A DNA stretch of 64,000 bases from Actinomyces johnsonii (GTDB lineage: Bacteria; Actinomycetota; Actinomycetes; Actinomycetales; Actinomycetaceae): contig NZ_VICB01000020.1 of NCBI RefSeq assembly GCF_006546835.1, forward strand, positions 1 to 64,000, written 5' to 3'. The notes beneath the pieces are model-generated. The model was not told where the DNA came from. It was given only the letters and a program-made list of their open reading frames with translations, and did no database searches. Below, in pieces: positions 45,311 through 57,306 of the stretch. The translations under genes were made by a program, and so were the position numbers. How positions within the stretch are numbered: position 1 is the stretch's first letter; each line of letters opens with the position of its first letter.

Positions 45311-47449
45311 CTAAATAGCCTTTCTTGCGGATACCGTCGACCGAGAGCTGTCAGAGCTGAGATCAGAATCGAGAGAAACAATCATCCCACCCGGACACAG
45401 CGCTACAGGATCGCGCCCGGTCCTGAACTCAGGGAGTGAAATATTGACCCACGGGGATTCGGAGTCGCTACCGCGTCCAGGATCCCCACGAACCTGACGA
45501 GTCGCATCATTCTGCCGAATAACAAAATCGTCATCAGAACCGGCATGGTTTTGGTCTTTCACACGCTCCGAGAAAACAGCATTATCTACTGATCCAGAAT
45601 ATGGCGTGCCCAGCGCAAGACTGCCACTGCCGGTAGCGGTACGGTATGTTCCAGCCGGATCGACAGTCGTCACCTTTCCCGCGCGAGTGTCGAAGACGTT
45701 CAGCTCCAATGGGTGACCATAGTTCCTAGCATCGCCGTCAACATAGTCCTGAACACTCCAGGTGGACACAGCCTGAGCACTGGCCTCAATACCCACGATA
45801 CGCCAGCTACGCGACTCTCCTTTATTGTTGAGGGAAACGGTTCCGCCGGTGTCGATATTTTGAATCGTCCCTTTATCGATATCATTGACGACCCAGCCAC
45901 CAACATTGATGATCCGCCCATCGATTACTTGAGCGTGAATATCATCATACGGGTTATCGTACAGCCATTGATCAGACTCACCCGCGCGTAAATACTGATC
46001 GGACAAGGTGTCGACGCTTGCCCCAGAAGATCTCGATAGATCCTCCTCCTGGCGCAGAGCAAGAACTGTGGAATGACCTCCAGGTCCCGGGATCGCGGCC
46101 TTCTCAGCATCCAGAGGCGCGAGTTCGCGACCACTGGCGGCGTCGTAGATCCGACGGTTAATGACAGCCGTGGAATCAGTCAGCTGCACGGTCGGCGCCG
46201 ATCCAGTGACTTGAGTGTCGAGGGCGATGCGACCGGTGTCCGTATTGAGGACCACGACCCGCGTGACATCATCTGGAGAGTATCCGCCGCCAGAGCTTCC
46301 TTCAGGCGTTACATCGAAGGCGTAGGCGAGCCACGCACCATTGGGAGAGGTGAAGGCGGACTCCTCGGCATAGATTTCCACACCCCTCAGAGATCTGACG
46401 TCGCTTTCATGAGAGGACTCCTTCAGATCCGCTGTGGAGAAGGACCATGTGCTCTCCCCTGTCGCGGAGTCCAGACCATAAACTCCGCGATCGGTGATGA
46501 CGACCGCACCGCGCACTCCGGCAAGGATCTGCTTCACATTCACGTCACCGAAGGAGACCTTCCAATCGGAATCAGCAGCCGACTGCTCCTGGCCGGCAGC
46601 CGCCTCCACTATTTTCTCCACACTCGGATAACCCTCATAATGAGATGAAGCCTTCGCCGTGACGTGGATGAACGGATCGATACGTCGGTTGATGGCCATT
46701 GGCGCTGCCACAGCGAGCGCCGTAGCAGTCGCCACACCGACTGCCCCCAGTCCGAGACGCTGCGCATACGTGCCCACACGCCTCCGGTCGCCACTCCCCT
46801 CACTCTCCTCACTCTCCTCGTGCTGAGATTCTCTGGGCACCGGCAGCTTGGATGCCACACCGGATAAAATGTCACTTACGGTGATATCAAGCTCCACATC
46901 GCCGTCGGACTCAGAGGCGACAGAGCTATTCCGGCTCTCCGAAGAAGGCAGGGAGGCGTGAGCGTATGCGCGCCCTGCAATGTTGGTCAGAACAGCGAGA
47001 GTGAAACAACCCCACGCCGTCATCAGCTGACCGACGAAACCAGGAATGCTCATGCCCGACCACGTGATCTTGACGATGCCGGCCTTGACGAGGGGGTAGG
47101 CGAAGACGGTGGTGAAAGCAAGAACAATGGCCGCACCCCAGAAGCTGCCAGCAGTCAGCCGTTTAGATGGACGCGTCGCCCAACCGGCACACAAGGCGAC
47201 CATCGCGATCAGCACCGCCCAGATGCACCATGACTCGTCGCTCACGGGCAGCGGCGAGCGTACAATTTTAATAAACCCCATTAGCACCAGAATAAAGGTC
47301 GCCACACCCGCCACCAGACTGACGCCGATGAGAAAGCTGAAAACCAGCCACCGACGCCGTAACGGCCGCCTGGAAACACTATGAGACAAATCCGACTGCT
47401 CATCTGGGTCATCGGACCACCACGTCTCTCGCGTCTCTTCGTCGCTCAT
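45311..47449 (-). CDS. Membrane-anchored PQQ-like beta-propeller protein (paralogue 2)
   Basis: A 712-residue protein with the same layout: an acidic MSDEETRETWWSDDPDEQSD opening, four to five N-terminal membrane helices and a C-terminal propeller (GAVVITDRGVYGLDSATGE, SAFTSPNGAWLAYAFDV, VALCPGGMIVSLD). It lies just upstream of its paralogue, 204 bp apart, same strand, an obvious tandem duplication. G+C is slightly lower than the surrounding genes. The start at 47449 leaves 272 bp to the divergent pullulanase gene. Function unknown. Confidence 0.8.
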   Translation of the reverse strand: MSDEETRETWWSDDPDEQSDLSHSVSRRPLRRRWLVFSFLIGVSLVAGVATFILVLMGFIKIVRSPLPVSDESWCIWAVLIAMVALCAGWATRPSKRLTAGSFWGAAIVLAFTTVFAYPLVKAGIVKITWSGMSIPGFVGQLMTAWGCFTLAVLTNIAGRAYAHASLPSSESRNSSVASESDGDVELDITVSDILSGVASKLPVPRESQHEESEESEGSGDRRRVGTYAQRLGLGAVGVATATALAVAAPMAINRRIDPFIHVTAKASSHYEGYPSVEKIVEAAAGQEQSAADSDWKVSFGDVNVKQILAGVRGAVVITDRGVYGLDSATGESTWSFSTADLKESSHESDVRSLRGVEIYAEESAFTSPNGAWLAYAFDVTPEGSSGGGYSPDDVTRVVVLNTDTGRIALDTQVTGSAPTVQLTDSTAVINRRIYDAASGRELAPLDAEKAAIPGPGGHSTVLALRQEEDLSRSSGASVDTLSDQYLRAGESDQWLYDNPYDDIHAQVIDGRIINVGGWVVNDIDKGTIQNIDTGGTVSLNNKGESRSWRIVGIEASAQAVSTWSVQDYVDGDARNYGHPLELNVFDTRAGKVTTVDPAGTYRTATGSGSLALGTPYSGSVDNAVFSERVKDQNHAGSDDDFVIRQNDATRQVRGDPGRGSDSESPWVNISLPEFRTGRDPVALCPGGMIVSLDSDLSSDSSRSTVSARKAI

Positions 47450-47721
47450 GGAGCCAGTCTCAGTTTCTCGAAACGCGGCAGACAATGGGGAGCCCGAACC
47501 ACCCGGTCGGATACGGGGGCATTCCCTGCGCAGGGGCGGGCGGCGAGCCGGAGGCTGGGGAGAACAAGCCCCACCATCAGGGTGACAGTGGCCCATGGCC
47601 CAGGGGAGACTATGAGATGAACGGACCCACTCGCGGCCCCCACCCCACGGAGCCGCACGCGACACGCCCGGCAGGACCGGCGACGCCCCTTCGCGGCGTC
47701 TCCGTTCGGGAGGACACCACC

Positions 47722-50634
<2,913 letters not shown>

Positions 50635-50644
50635 GCGCTCGTCC

Positions 50645-51385
50645 TCAGGCCCGACCCAGGACGTCGGCGAGGTCGATGACGCCGCCGCGCAAGGCCAGCA
50701 GCACCAGCTGGACCCGGTCGCGGCAGCCGGTCTTGGACAGTAGGTGGCTCACATGGGTCTTGACCGTGGGCATGGACAGCCACTCGCGGTCGCAGATCTC
50801 CTGGTTGGTCAGACCCAGGGCGATGAGCGCCAGGATCTCGCGCTCACGCTGGGTCAGGGCCGCGACCTGCTGGGAGGCCTCCGCCGCTCGGACCTCCTCG
50901 ACCGAGTCCTCAGAGGCGTGGCGTCCGGTACCGGCCTCGTTTCCCACGCCGACCCCACTGACCTGGCCGGTGCGCACTGCTGTGAGCAACCGGCGCGTGG
51001 GCCCCGGGGAGATGACCGAGTCGCCGTCGTGGACGGTGTGGATCGCGGTGATGAGGTCCTGTGGCGGGGTGTTCTTGAGCAGGAAGCCGGCCGCACCGGC
51101 CTCGATGGCCCCCATGACGTAGCCATCGGTGTCGAAGGTGGTCAGGATGACGACCCGCCCGGTGGTGCCGCGGGCCATGAGCTCGCGGGTGGCGGCCAGC
51201 CCGTCCAGGCCCGGCATCTGCACGTCGAGCAGGAGCACGTCGACGGGGTCTGCGGCGTTGCGCATGAGGGCGTCGTTGCCGTCGACGGCCCGCCAGACGA
51301 CTTCCATGTCCGGCTGCGCCCCCAGCAGCATGGCCAGCCCCATGGTGAACAGCGGCTCGTCATCGGCCAGACCCAGGCGGATCAC
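50645..51385 (-). CDS. NarL/LuxR-family response regulator
   Basis: A 246-residue response regulator. The receiver domain has the acidic pair DDE near residue 8-10, phospho-Asp in LLLDVQMPG (residue 54), a Thr in LTTFD and Lys in FLLKNTPP. The C-terminal LuxR-type HTH is complete (LTQREREILALIALGLTNQE, PTVKTHVSHLLSK). GTG at 51385 is preceded by AAGGGGGG; the longer frame is not needed. It partners with the histidine kinase at 51512 and probably binds the palindrome at 53036. Confidence 0.93.
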   Translation of the reverse strand: MIRLGLADDEPLFTMGLAMLLGAQPDMEVVWRAVDGNDALMRNAADPVDVLLLDVQMPGLDGLAATRELMARGTTGRVVILTTFDTDGYVMGAIEAGAAGFLLKNTPPQDLITAIHTVHDGDSVISPGPTRRLLTAVRTGQVSGVGVGNEAGTGRHASEDSVEEVRAAEASQQVAALTQREREILALIALGLTNQEICDREWLSMPTVKTHVSHLLSKTGCRDRVQLVLLALRGGVIDLADVLGRA

Positions 51386-51511
51386 AGGCGCCCCCCTTCT
51401 TGACGTCTTCTCACGGGAAGTATCCGCTCTCCAGGGGCTCACTGTGCGATTTCGTGCTGGCGAAGTACCGATGACCTCCTGCGAAGTTCATCATATGAGC
51501 ACGATTGGACC

Positions 51512-52984
51512 TCACTCTGGGACGACGGGGAGCTCCGCCATCACCCGCCAACCGCCCTCGGGCGTAGGGCCGGCGGTGAAGGAGCCGCCGAGTTCGGCGA
51601 CCCGGTCGCGCATCCCGATCAGGCCGAAGCCGCGGTGCAAGGGTCCGTTTTCTCCGTCCCCCTCGCTCCCTTCCGGCGCATCCGCCGCCTGCGCCGATGA
51701 TGCGGCCCGGGCCTTCGGGGCCGGGGCGTTCTCGACGGCGAGGACGGCGCGGCCGATCCCGGTGCTCAGCGAGACGGTCGTGGTCGCCCCGGGGGCGTGG
51801 CGCAGCACGTTGGTCAGCGACTCCTGGGCCACCCGATGGAAGACCTGCGCCGCCGCCGGGGGGATTCGCTCGGTCGGGTCGGTCTCCAGGGTGACGGGAA
51901 GTCCCGCATGCTGCGCCTGGCGCACCGGTTCGCGCAGAAGATCCCTCTCATGGTCATGACTCGACGCCGCAGGTCCGGTTCCGGTAAAGGTCCCGGTGCC
52001 GGCATCAACCGCTTCAGCAGTCTCGTCTGCGGGGCCCGCGCCGTCACCGGTACCGCCCGCACCAATAGCGCTGGCGGCTGCGACGCCGTCGGAGGCCTCC
52101 GAGCCTGCGGCCTCGGAGCGCAGGATGTCGACCAGGGCGCGCACCTCGTCCACCGAGCGACGGGAAGTCTCCCCGATGACGGCCAGGGCCTCATCTGCGG
52201 CGGCCGGGTCCGTGGCCAGGATGGCGCGGGCGCCCTCTGCCTGCATGGCGATGACGGTGAGGCTGTGTCCGAGCAGGTCATGGACGTCGCGGGCGATGCG
52301 CTGCTGGGTCTCAATGACCGCTAGGCGCCGCTCGGTGGCCTGCTGCGCCTCGAGCACCGCGGCCCGCTCGAAGGCCTGGTTGTAGCGGTCGCGGCTGCGA
52401 CGGCGCGCGGCACCGACGAAGGCCGCCACCGAGACCAGCAGCCAGGCGTTGGTGAGAAGGATGAGCCGTCCGGCACCCGCGTGGACCTGGTCACCGATGA
52501 GCTCATGCGCCCGCGTCGTCGCGGCGGCCGCCCCCACCAGCTCGAGGACGAGCCCCACCCACCGCCACGGTGCCTCCAGGCGGGACTGCGTTGTCTCCAC
52601 CGCAATCAAGCCCGTCACGACGAAGAAGATGGAGAAATCGGTGAACACCACGAGGTGCACGCTCAGGCAGATGCCGGCCACGATGACGAAGAACAGCGGG
52701 GAGTGGCGCCTCACCACCATGGCCAGCGCACAAGCCACCACCAGAAAGAGGTAGAACGCCGTTGCTGCACCCTGAGTAAACCCGCCCACCGCCTCCGACC
52801 GACCGATGAGAGACAGGAAGAGGAAGGCAAGGGCGATGACGACGTCGGACGCAGTCGTCCACGGGCCCGACCGCGGGTAGCGCCAGGCGGCCGGAATCGG
52901 ACCCGCCTGCGGCAGGTGCCCGGCCGATGTCGGCGTCGCCACCGATCCCGCCTGCACCGCCTCGCCACCTCGCTGTTTTCTCAT
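51512..52984 (-). CDS. Sensor histidine kinase (HisKA_3 type)
   Basis: A 490-residue membrane kinase. Five to six hydrophobic helices lie in the first ~190 residues. The dimerisation/phosphorylation region contains ARDVHDLLGHSLTVIAMQAE, with the phospho-His near residue 235. A low-complexity Gly/Ala/Thr insert follows, then the ATPase domain (GFGLIGMRDRVAELGG). It acts with the response regulator next door and faces an ABC exporter, the typical set-up for sensing and exporting an antimicrobial peptide or lipid-targeting drug. Confidence 0.92.
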   Translation of the reverse strand: MRKQRGGEAVQAGSVATPTSAGHLPQAGPIPAAWRYPRSGPWTTASDVVIALAFLFLSLIGRSEAVGGFTQGAATAFYLFLVVACALAMVVRRHSPLFFVIVAGICLSVHLVVFTDFSIFFVVTGLIAVETTQSRLEAPWRWVGLVLELVGAAAATTRAHELIGDQVHAGAGRLILLTNAWLLVSVAAFVGAARRRSRDRYNQAFERAAVLEAQQATERRLAVIETQQRIARDVHDLLGHSLTVIAMQAEGARAILATDPAAADEALAVIGETSRRSVDEVRALVDILRSEAAGSEASDGVAAASAIGAGGTGDGAGPADETAEAVDAGTGTFTGTGPAASSHDHERDLLREPVRQAQHAGLPVTLETDPTERIPPAAAQVFHRVAQESLTNVLRHAPGATTTVSLSTGIGRAVLAVENAPAPKARAASSAQAADAPEGSEGDGENGPLHRGFGLIGMRDRVAELGGSFTAGPTPEGGWRVMAELPVVPE

Positions 52985-53035
52985 GCCCGAACCGTACCGC
53001 CGTGGCGGCGCGCCCCGGAGGCCCGAGCAGGGATT

Positions 53036-53051
53036 TCATACCCGGGTATGA
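53036..53051. promoter_or_regulatory. 16-bp perfect palindrome in the kinase/exporter divergent region
   Basis: TCATACCCGGGTATGA, perfect dyad symmetry, located 52 bp from the kinase start and 78 bp from the exporter ATPase start. A NarL/LuxR-type regulator dimer would bind such a site. Function inferred from position. Confidence 0.65.
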
Positions 53052-53128
53052 GCAGGGCAGGAGGACCCGCTCCAGAAGCAGACCACGGACTGATGATCTC
53101 CCGGTCCGGCGCGGGCAGGCTTCCTGCC

Positions 53129-54346
53129 ATGACGACTTCACATCACTTCCCCCCAACCTCACCCACACCTCTCCAAACACCGACGACGACCGGCGCACCG
53201 GGGCTACCGGTCGACCAGCAGCCCCGGACCGCTCAGCAGTCCTTCCCCCGGCTGAGTCCCGACCACGGCGCACCGGTGCCCGACCGGCTCCCGACCACTG
53301 CGGCACCCAGCCTCGTCTCCCCCGCCGCGGCGCCCGCACAGCCGGCCCCCAATCCACAGACCGGAACGGCGCTCGCCACGGCGGCCGACGACGCCGTCGT
53401 CCTCACCCAGGACCTCACCAAAACCTTCGGCCGGCGCACCGTTGTCGACGGCCTGAACCTCGTGGTGCCGCGAGGGAGCATCTACGGCTTCCTCGGACCC
53501 AACGGCTCGGGCAAGTCGACCACGATGAAGATGCTGCTGGGACTCCTGGCACCCACCCGCGGGCAGATCAGCGTGCTCGGGCGGCCCTTCACCCCGGCCA
53601 CGCGCGCCGAAATCATGTCGCGCACCGGCTCCATGATTGAGCACCCGCCCGGCTACGGCCACCTCACGGGCGCCGAGAACATGCGGATCGCCGCGAAGAT
53701 GCAGGGTCTGAGCGACCAGCAGGTCGACCGCGCCCTGGCCCTCGTGCGCCTGACCGAGCACAAGGACCGCCTGGTGCGCACCTATTCCATGGGCATGAAG
53801 CAGCGCCTCGGGATCGCCCTGGCGCTGGCCCGAGAGCCCGAGCTGCTCATCCTCGACGAACCCACCAACGGCCTAGACCCGGCCGGCATCGAGGAGGTGC
53901 GCCGCCTGCTGGTCGAGCTCTCCGGCGAGGGCATCACCGTCATGGTCTCCAGCCACCTGCTCGACGAGATTGACCGCATGGCCTCCACACTCGGCATCCT
54001 GTCGGCCGGTCGCCTCGTCTTCCAGGGCACACGCGCCGCGCTCATGGAGCGCTCGGTGCCGGACATCCTCGTCGTCACCCCGACGCCGCAGGCCCTCCTG
54101 GACCCGCAAATCCTGGCCGGGCTCGTACCGGCTCAGGCCCCCGGCGCAGCTGGCGCCCCCGATCAGCCGAACGGACCGGTACTGGTGCCGCAGGGCGTGC
54201 GCATTCCGGGGATGTCGAAGGGCGCCGTCGCCGAGCTCATCAACCGACTGGCCGCCGCCGGCGTCGAGATGCACGAGGTGCGCCGCGAGGCCCAGAGCTT
54301 GGAGGACATCTTCATGGACCTCACCGGACGGGGAGGTGTCCTGTGA
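53129..54346 (+). CDS. ABC exporter ATP-binding protein
   Basis: A 405-residue ATPase of the ABC-2/lantibiotic-immunity (BcrA/LanF-like) type. A Pro/Thr-rich ~85-residue extension precedes the nucleotide-binding domain (GPNGSGKSTTMKMLLGL, a YSMGMKQRLGIALAL signature variant and LLILDEPTNGLDP). A C-terminal ~100 residues resemble the DUF4162-type tail. Upstream in-frame ATGs at 53048 and 53093 exist; 53129 is the best guess, as none has a strong Shine-Dalgarno. It is followed by two permease genes, coupled by overlapping stops and starts. Confidence 0.9.
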   Translation: MTTSHHFPPTSPTPLQTPTTTGAPGLPVDQQPRTAQQSFPRLSPDHGAPVPDRLPTTAAPSLVSPAAAPAQPAPNPQTGTALATAADDAVVLTQDLTKTFGRRTVVDGLNLVVPRGSIYGFLGPNGSGKSTTMKMLLGLLAPTRGQISVLGRPFTPATRAEIMSRTGSMIEHPPGYGHLTGAENMRIAAKMQGLSDQQVDRALALVRLTEHKDRLVRTYSMGMKQRLGIALALAREPELLILDEPTNGLDPAGIEEVRRLLVELSGEGITVMVSSHLLDEIDRMASTLGILSAGRLVFQGTRAALMERSVPDILVVTPTPQALLDPQILAGLVPAQAPGAAGAPDQPNGPVLVPQGVRIPGMSKGAVAELINRLAAAGVEMHEVRREAQSLEDIFMDLTGRGGVL

Positions 54347-55242
54347 TGACCAGCGCCGCACTCTCATCAGCACCGGCCCTCTCCCAGCCCCCCACCGCGG
54401 CCGGGACCGCCGGCTCAGCGAGACCTGCGCCGTCGGCGCGCGGCTCCCGCAGCACCCGGACATCCGCAGCACCCGGCTTCTTCACGTCCGTGCGCGTCGA
54501 AATCCTCAAGATGCGCAGGCTGCGCGTGCTGCTGGTGACCGTTCTGCTCCTGGTGGCCTCCATAGCGATCAGCACAATGGAGCTGTTCTCCCTGGCCAGG
54601 CGAGGGACGCTGGACACCCCCTCCTCTCAGCCCTGGGCGGCTCTCCTGCTGAGCACGGCCCTGTTCAACGCCCTGACGCAGCCGATCTTCGTCGCGATCC
54701 TCGCCAGCCGGCAGACCGATATCGAGCACAGCGGGGCCGGGTGGAACCTGGCGGCCACGTCGGGCCTGACGCCTGGAGCTCTGTGCCGGGTCAAGCTCGC
54801 CGCGCTGTCGCTCCTCATCGTTCCCGCGGCCATCGCCGAGAGCGCGGTCCTCATCGTCGTAGCGCGGGCGATAGGGGTGTCCCTCCCGCTCGACGTCGGC
54901 CCCTGGGTCACTTATACGGTTCTGCTCGCCCTGGTCAACACGGCGATGTGCGCCTACCACCTGTGGCTCGCGGCCGTGGTTGAGAACCAGCTGGTCGTCA
55001 TGAGCGCGGGGCTTCTGGGCGGTTTCATCGGCGTCTACATGATGCTCGCCCCGCCAATGCTGGCGAGGCTACTGCCCTGGGGATATTACGCCATCATCAC
55101 GCCCGTGACGATGTCGATGGTGAACGGCCACGGCGCCTACGAGTACATCAGCGTGCCCGCGGGCTGGGTCGTGGGCTTCGCCGCCCTGACCGCCGTCATC
55201 TTCACTGCCGCTACCCGCCGGCTCGACCGGATCGAGAGGTGA
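54346..55242 (+). CDS. ABC-2 type exporter permease 1
   Basis: A 298-residue membrane protein with six hydrophobic helices following a ~45-residue Ser/Ala/Thr-rich N-terminal segment. It is the LanE/G-like ABC-2 permease type. TGATG overlap couples it to the ATPase; GGAGG is 9 nt upstream. The second permease follows, so the exporter is probably a heterodimer of membrane subunits. Substrate unknown. Confidence 0.88.
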   Translation: MTSAALSSAPALSQPPTAAGTAGSARPAPSARGSRSTRTSAAPGFFTSVRVEILKMRRLRVLLVTVLLLVASIAISTMELFSLARRGTLDTPSSQPWAALLLSTALFNALTQPIFVAILASRQTDIEHSGAGWNLAATSGLTPGALCRVKLAALSLLIVPAAIAESAVLIVVARAIGVSLPLDVGPWVTYTVLLALVNTAMCAYHLWLAAVVENQLVVMSAGLLGGFIGVYMMLAPPMLARLLPWGYYAIITPVTMSMVNGHGAYEYISVPAGWVVGFAALTAVIFTAATRRLDRIER

Positions 55243-55247
55243 TCCCC

Positions 55248-56138
55248 ATGAGCACGCCCGTCCACACTTCCACCATGCCCCGCGGCACCGGCTTCGCCCG
55301 ACCCGCCCCGGCCAACTCCAGTGCCCGACCCGCCCCGGCCGAGATCACAGCACCGGGCCGCAGCAGCGGTGGTAGCCGAAGCGGCTTCGCCTCCCTGCTG
55401 GCCGCCGAGGCCATCAAGCTCAAGAGGTCCTCGGCGTGGGTGGTGGTCATTCTGCTGCCGCTGCTGGCGGTGTTCGCCGGTACCTTCAACTTCTACGCGA
55501 ACCGGGAGGTTTTTTCCCAGACGTGGGAGTCCCTCACCTCCCAGATGACGGTCTTCTACTCGATGTTCTTCTGCTCTCTGGGGGTGGCACTGCTGACCTC
55601 AACCGTATGGCGGGTGGAGCACCGGGGCACGAGCTGGAACGCGATGCGCACCACTCCCCACTCTCCGATAGCCGTGGCGCTGGCCAAGACCCTGGTCATT
55701 TTCGTGCCCGTGCTGGCGATGCAGGTGGTCTTCATGGTCCTGGCATGGATCTCGGGAACGTTCATCATGGGCCTGGGGCCCGCGATGCCCCTGGTCTTCA
55801 TCGTGGCGGACCTCCTCGCGATCGTGGGTGCGCTGCCACTGATCGCGGTGCAGTCGCTTCTGAGCATGCTCATGCGATCCTTCGCCGCGCCCGTGGCGGT
55901 AGCTTTCGTCGGCTGCGTCATCGCCACCGGCTTGGAGGCGAGTCAGAGCCCTCTGGCCTACGGCGTCCCGCAGGGCATTCTCAGCATGACTCTGCTCCTG
56001 GGATCATCAGCCATGTCGACGGCCGGGAAGCTGGACGCGGCGAGCATACTCCCTCTCCTGGCCGCCATTGTGGGCCTGGGGGCCGTCCTGTGGGGCCTGC
56101 TGGCCCTCGTCGCCCGCCGCACCGGGGGCGTGCGCTAG
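55248..56138 (+). CDS. ABC-2 type exporter permease 2
   Basis: A 296-residue membrane protein, six helices, with a similar Pro/Ala-rich N-terminus. Start 55248 is preferred because GAGAGGTGAT lies just upstream; a GTG at 55239 would overlap the stop of permease 1. The helix pattern matches the first permease, with FFCSLGVALLTSTVWRVEHR typical of lantibiotic-immunity permeases. Last gene of the operon; a palindrome-rich non-coding region follows. Confidence 0.88.
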   Translation: MSTPVHTSTMPRGTGFARPAPANSSARPAPAEITAPGRSSGGSRSGFASLLAAEAIKLKRSSAWVVVILLPLLAVFAGTFNFYANREVFSQTWESLTSQMTVFYSMFFCSLGVALLTSTVWRVEHRGTSWNAMRTTPHSPIAVALAKTLVIFVPVLAMQVVFMVLAWISGTFIMGLGPAMPLVFIVADLLAIVGALPLIAVQSLLSMLMRSFAAPVAVAFVGCVIATGLEASQSPLAYGVPQGILSMTLLLGSSAMSTAGKLDAASILPLLAAIVGLGAVLWGLLALVARRTGGVR

Positions 56139-56171
56139 CAGATCGGCCCAGCGCACCCACCCAGCGCCGTT

Positions 56172-56272
56172 GGGAACGTACATCTCCCGCGAAAACTGCG
56201 TTTTCCCGCAGATGACTGAGGGCAGATCTCAGTCATCTGCGGGAAAAGTACGTTCCCGATGAAAAACGCAGT
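56172..56272. repeat. Nested palindrome with alternative pairings downstream of exporter
   Basis: A perfect 20-bp stem (56201-56220 with 56228-56247, 7-nt loop) is flanked by GGGAACGTA (56172) and TACGTTCCC (56249), extending the structure with a bulge. A third pair, ACTGCGTTTT (56195) and AAAACGCAGT (56263), competes with the first. It can work as the exporter's terminator or be a small mobile-element remnant. Confidence 0.75.
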
Positions 56273-56357
56273 CGCCAACCACACCGCCCGGGAGTCACCC
56301 AGTTCCGTGCATCTCCAGGCACTATCCAGTGCGTTTGCTCCGCCTGGCAGGCGAATC

Positions 56358-56481
56358 GTGTCCAAACGGGACGACTTTGAGCTCTTCAGCAGTCACGCTC
56401 TTCAGAGCAACATGGCTCTGACCTGCATAGATGCACAGCGCCTCGCATAAGCGCCGCGTCAATGTCGTCCCGTTTGGACAC
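56358..56481. repeat. 18-bp perfect inverted repeat around an 88-bp core
   Basis: Arms 56358-56375 (GTGTCCAAACGGGACGAC) and 56464-56481 are exact reverse complements. The spacer contains smaller palindromes (AGAGC-GCTCT) and no gene. It could be a miniature transposable element or a decayed insertion. Confidence 0.7.
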
Positions 56482-56488
56482 TTTTACC

Positions 56489-56668
56489 TCAGGGCGGCCA
56501 AGGCAAGGAGCTTATCCGGCACCGCCCCCTACGAACCCCTACGAAGGAGGCGGCGAGCCCACCCACGCCCTCGAGCAGGGTGCGCCGGTCGATCCGGCGA
56601 GCAGCCTGCCGGTCGGGTCGGAGGTTGTTCTGCATGTTGGTCTGCGCGATCTTCGAGTTCTGAGACAT
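56489..56668 (-). CDS. Doubtful 59-aa basic peptide
   Basis: A frame from ATG 56668 encoding MSQNSKIAQTNMQNNLRPDR and 39 more residues, Arg-rich, with a short hydrophobic run (LLEGVGGLAASFVG). The upstream CCAAGGG is a poor ribosome site. It lies between a terminator-like hairpin and the 18-bp inverted repeat. No family is recognised; it may be an accidental frame. Confidence 0.25.
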   Translation of the reverse strand: MSQNSKIAQTNMQNNLRPDRQAARRIDRRTLLEGVGGLAASFVGVRRGRCRISSLPWPP

Positions 56669-56727
56669 GGCATGCCCTTGGGGTTGTCCACGGTGACGGA
56701 GATCTGACGGAGACGGCAACGGGAAGG

Positions 56728-56754
56728 GCGGGGCGGACATCCCGTCCGCCCCGC
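56728..56754. terminator. 11-bp GC hairpin terminator
   Basis: GCGGGGCGGAC (56728-56738) and GTCCGCCCCGC (56744-56754), perfect arms with a 5-nt loop. It sits 150 bp beyond the stop of the winged-helix regulator on the minus strand, as its likely terminator. Confidence 0.7.
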
Positions 56755-56903
56755 AGCCCGGCCGAACGGCAGGTACCGATCAACCCTTGCGACGACGTCT
56801 CATGAGGTACCACCATCGGCATCCACACATAAGACTTGCTTCACGCCTTACGTCGACCGCTCGGTTAATCACGCCCCTCGGCCGAGGCCGGCCGCCTCGA
56901 CCC

Positions 56904-57305
56904 TCAGGCGTCGAGCAGAGAGCGCAGGTTGCGCACGTAGCGCTCGAAGGCCACCCTCCCCTCAGGAGTCAACGCCAGAAAGGTGGCTGGACTGCGTCCG
57001 GCATAGGTCTTGTTCTGCTGGACATACCCCGCCCCCTCCAGCTTGGACAGATGGGTGGACAAGTTGCCAGCCGTCATGTCCAGCAGCTCGCGCAGCCGCG
57101 GGAAGTGCAGCTCGTCACCAACCGGCACGGCGGCCAGGGTCGCCATGATCCGCAGGCGGGCCTGGGCGTGAATGACGGGATCGATGTCGACCTCGGAGGC
57201 GGCGGAGGCGCCCATACCGGCCAGGTCCGCCGGCTTCGCCGCCCAGGTCTCGGAGCCCGCACGCCCTTCCTCCTCCCCCGGTCCCTTCCGGGGCTTCTCG
57301 GCCAT
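56904..57305 (-). CDS. Winged-helix transcriptional regulator (PF13601-like)
   Basis: A 133-residue regulator; the core (HAQARLRIMATLAAVPVGDE, LLDMTAGNLSTHLSKLEGAG, YAGRSPATFLALTPEGR) is the DNA-binding winged-helix family usually paired with a membrane protein. Its ATG at 57305 lies one base after the stop of the membrane-protein gene, so the two are coupled. A GTG at 57314 is an alternative start. It is expected to bind the palindromes at 57981 and 58021. Confidence 0.9.
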   Translation of the reverse strand: MAEKPRKGPGEEEGRAGSETWAAKPADLAGMGASAASEVDIDPVIHAQARLRIMATLAAVPVGDELHFPRLRELLDMTAGNLSTHLSKLEGAGYVQQNKTYAGRSPATFLALTPEGRVAFERYVRNLRSLLDA

Positions 57306-57306
57306 C

